Positions 7,657 to 8,629 of a DNA stretch of 8,629 nucleotides are shown here, piece by piece (the first letter of the stretch is position 1; each line of letters starts with the position of its first letter). Made by a program: the position numbers and the translations under genes. The notes beneath the pieces are model-generated. The model searched no databases, was not told the DNA's origin, and was given only the letters and a program-made list of their open reading frames with translations. The DNA is from DATHBP01 sp035296085 (lineage in GTDB: Bacteria > Actinomycetota > Actinomycetes > Propionibacteriales > Nocardioidaceae): contig DATHBP010000155.1 in NCBI GenBank assembly GCA_035296085.1, forward strand, positions 1 through 8,629, read 5' to 3'.

Positions 7657-7662
7657 TAGTGT
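7657..7662 (+). promoter_or_regulatory. Candidate -10 element for tRNA-Pro
   Basis: TAGTGT fits the actinobacterial TANNNT -10 consensus and would start transcription near 7669, about 20 bases before the mature tRNA. I see no clear -35 hexamer. Immediately upstream is the 12-base perfect palindrome CGCCCCGGGGCG (7644-7655), inside the expected spacer. Confidence 0.35.
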
Positions 7663-7688
7663 TTGGCCGCTCGGCGATGTCGGGCGTA

Positions 7689-7762
<74 letters not shown>

Positions 7763-7833
7763 CAACGTAAGCGCAGGTCAAAGGCACATCGGCGAGACTT
7801 TTCACAGGTACAAGGGTCACCCGTTCGACCGTG

Positions 7834-7855
7834 TGACCGCAACGCTGACCGCAAC
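7834..7855 (+). repeat. Tandem 10-base direct repeats near the putative att site
   Basis: TGACCGCAAC occurs at 7834-7843 and again at 7846-7855, a 12-base period, between the tRNA and the integrase. Direct repeats in this position are typical of integrase arm or excisionase binding sites. That role is inferred only from position and spacing. Confidence 0.5.
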
Positions 7856-7872
7856 CCGCTCGGACTGCGACC

Positions 7873-7895
7873 CCCTCGGGCTTAGATACCGAGGG
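7873..7895 (-). terminator. Inverted repeat over the integrase stop codon
   Basis: CCCTCGG (7873-7879) and CCGAGGG (7889-7895) form a 7-base-pair stem with a 9-base loop that contains the integrase TAA (complement of 7882-7884). It could end integrase transcription, although the last codons lie inside the stem and no T-run follows on the - strand. Confidence 0.35.
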
Positions 7896-8394
7896 TGCTG
7901 AGGGTGGCAGAGTGCTCCCGCATGGCCGCTCGCTTCGACTCCGACGACGGGTGCGCGTACACGTCGAGGGTGAAGGCGACGGATTTGTGCCCGAGAGTGT
8001 CTGACACGGTCTTCGCCTCGCAGCCTTCCGCCAGCATGAAAGTCGCCATGGCGTGCCGCAGGTCGTGGATCGTTACGTGTGGCAGACCAGCTTTCTTCCC
8101 AGCGCCAGCGAGGCTTCTAAGCAAGTTGCGGCCATCTACCGGCGTACCGGTCTCAGTGGCGAACACGTAGCCCAAGTCCGACCACAGCGCGCCAGCGCGA
8201 AGGCGCTCGACCCGCTGCGCCGCTCGCTGAGCATGGAGCAGGGCGAGCAGTTCATCCGACAGGGCGATGGTGCGGTCCGACTCGTGCTTCGAGTGCGGTT
8301 CCAACACAAGTCCCTGGCCGGTGACTCGCTGGGAACTGGAGGGGCTCACGGTGACGGCCAGGGCGCTGGCGTCCGGCCCACCGGGGCGGTTCAC
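7882..8394 (-). pseudogene. Truncated phage/ICE-type tyrosine integrase (C-terminal catalytic part)
   Basis: The open frame encodes 170 residues, of which about the last 150 resemble actinobacterial phage or integrative-element integrases. Visible are the beta-hairpin region QRVTGQGLVLEPHSK with a Lys at 36, followed by RTIALSDELLALL, the box HDLRHAMATF (His110, Arg113), TLGHKSVAFT (His136) and the nucleophile Tyr146 in LDVYAH. Missing are the whole N-terminal arm-binding and core-binding domains and the first catalytic Arg, some 200 or more residues, so it cannot be an active recombinase. The open frame begins at a chance GTG (8394) inside sequence that belongs to the sigma factor gene on the other strand; true integrase coding probably stops near 8335-8350. 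It faces tRNA-Pro, its likely target. It is clearly different from the XerD of this window: its active-site box is HDLRHAMATF rather than HTLRHSFATH. Confidence 0.8.
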
Positions 8395-8629
8395 CCTGCA
8401 GGCGGCGATCGCCGGCGTGCACGCGATGGCGCCGTCCCTGGAGCAGACCGACTGGCCGCGCGTCGTGCACCTCTACGACCGGCTGCTGGCGGTGTGGAAC
8501 ACCCCGGTGGTCGCGCTCAACCGGGCCGCCGCCGTGGCGTTCGCCGACGGTCCGGCCGCCGCCCTGCCGCTCCTCGACGAGCTGGCGACCGATCCCCGGC
8601 TCGCCGACTACCCCTACCTTCCCGCCACC
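8339..8629 (+). pseudogene. ECF42-type RNA polymerase sigma factor, internal/C-terminal part (broken 5', runs off the window)
   Basis: The frame with codons starting at 8390, 8393 and so on reads GRFTLQAAIAGVHAMAPS, TDWPRVVHLYDRLL, PVVALNRAAAVAF, GPAAALPLLDELATDPRLAD and YPYLPAT at the edge. This is the conserved TPR-like C-terminal extension of ECF42 sigma factors (long ECF type, often beside a YCII-related protein gene). The sigma-2 and sigma-4 domains that should lie some 200 residues upstream are absent, because the sequence to the left is the integrase fragment on the opposite strand. Similarity seems to begin around 8339-8351. A gene caller might place a start at GTG 8351, but that product would have no promoter-binding domains. 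The right end is cut by the window, so the C-terminal completion is unknown. Family call is firm; pseudogene status depends on the join being real. Confidence 0.78.

Larger units (their letters stand above)
7763..8340. mobile_element. Remnant of an integrative element at tRNA-Pro
   Basis: The stretch from the tRNA 3' end to the integrase break differs from the left block: about 52% G+C in the first 50 bases, short repeats, and a truncated integrase whose 3' end faces the tRNA, the usual arrangement at one end of a tRNA-integrated phage or conjugative element. No other element genes (excisionase, replication, transfer) and no second tRNA 3'-end copy are seen in the window, so only one end survives here. 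The outer limit near 8340 is the point where coding similarity switches to a sigma factor; it is approximate. Confidence 0.6.

Overview
The window is a high-GC chromosomal segment, roughly 70% G+C through its gene-dense left side. Codons end mostly in G or C, many starts are GTG, and neighbouring genes overlap by 1 to 4 bases. The gene order (orphan parA, scpA, scpB, an RluB/RsuA-type pseudouridine synthase, cmk, der) is the conserved actinobacterial block, comparable to Rv1708-Rv1713 of Mycobacterium tuberculosis. The organism is therefore very probably an actinomycete; I cannot name a genus.

Layout. Bases 1-426 hold the end of alanine dehydrogenase. A XerD-type recombinase (423-1358) follows and seems to start at a rare CTG overlapping the ald stop. 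After a short gap with a good promoter-like pair (1385/1409) comes parA-like ATPase, scpA, scpB and rluB (1463-4576), translationally coupled. After another 91 bases comes cmk, a PlsC-family acyltransferase and the double GTPase der (4668-7497), again with stop/start overlaps. All are on the + strand.

Functionally this is a housekeeping cluster. XerD resolves chromosome dimers, ScpA and ScpB are the kleisin and winged-helix partners of SMC, and the ParA-like ATPase probably belongs to the same segregation theme. RluB and Der act on ribosomal RNA and the 50S subunit, Cmk makes CDP/dCDP for nucleic acids and CDP-lipids, and the acyltransferase probably works in phospholipid synthesis.

From about 7500 the character changes. 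A 191-base intergenic stretch leads to tRNA-Pro(GGG) at 7689-7762. Next come about 120 bases of lower-GC, repeat-bearing sequence and the 3' two-fifths of a phage/ICE-type tyrosine integrase on the - strand, without its N-terminal half and first catalytic arginine. Near 8340 this fragment joins directly to the middle of an ECF42-type (TPR-tailed) sigma factor gene on the + strand, which runs off the right edge without its own 5' part. This looks like the scar of an element that used the tRNA-Pro gene as attachment site and was later cut down, or else a chimeric assembly join.

I found no CRISPR array, no complete mobile element, and no convincing undescribed multi-gene system. The hybrid junction and the att-like repeats beside the tRNA are the parts most worth checking.
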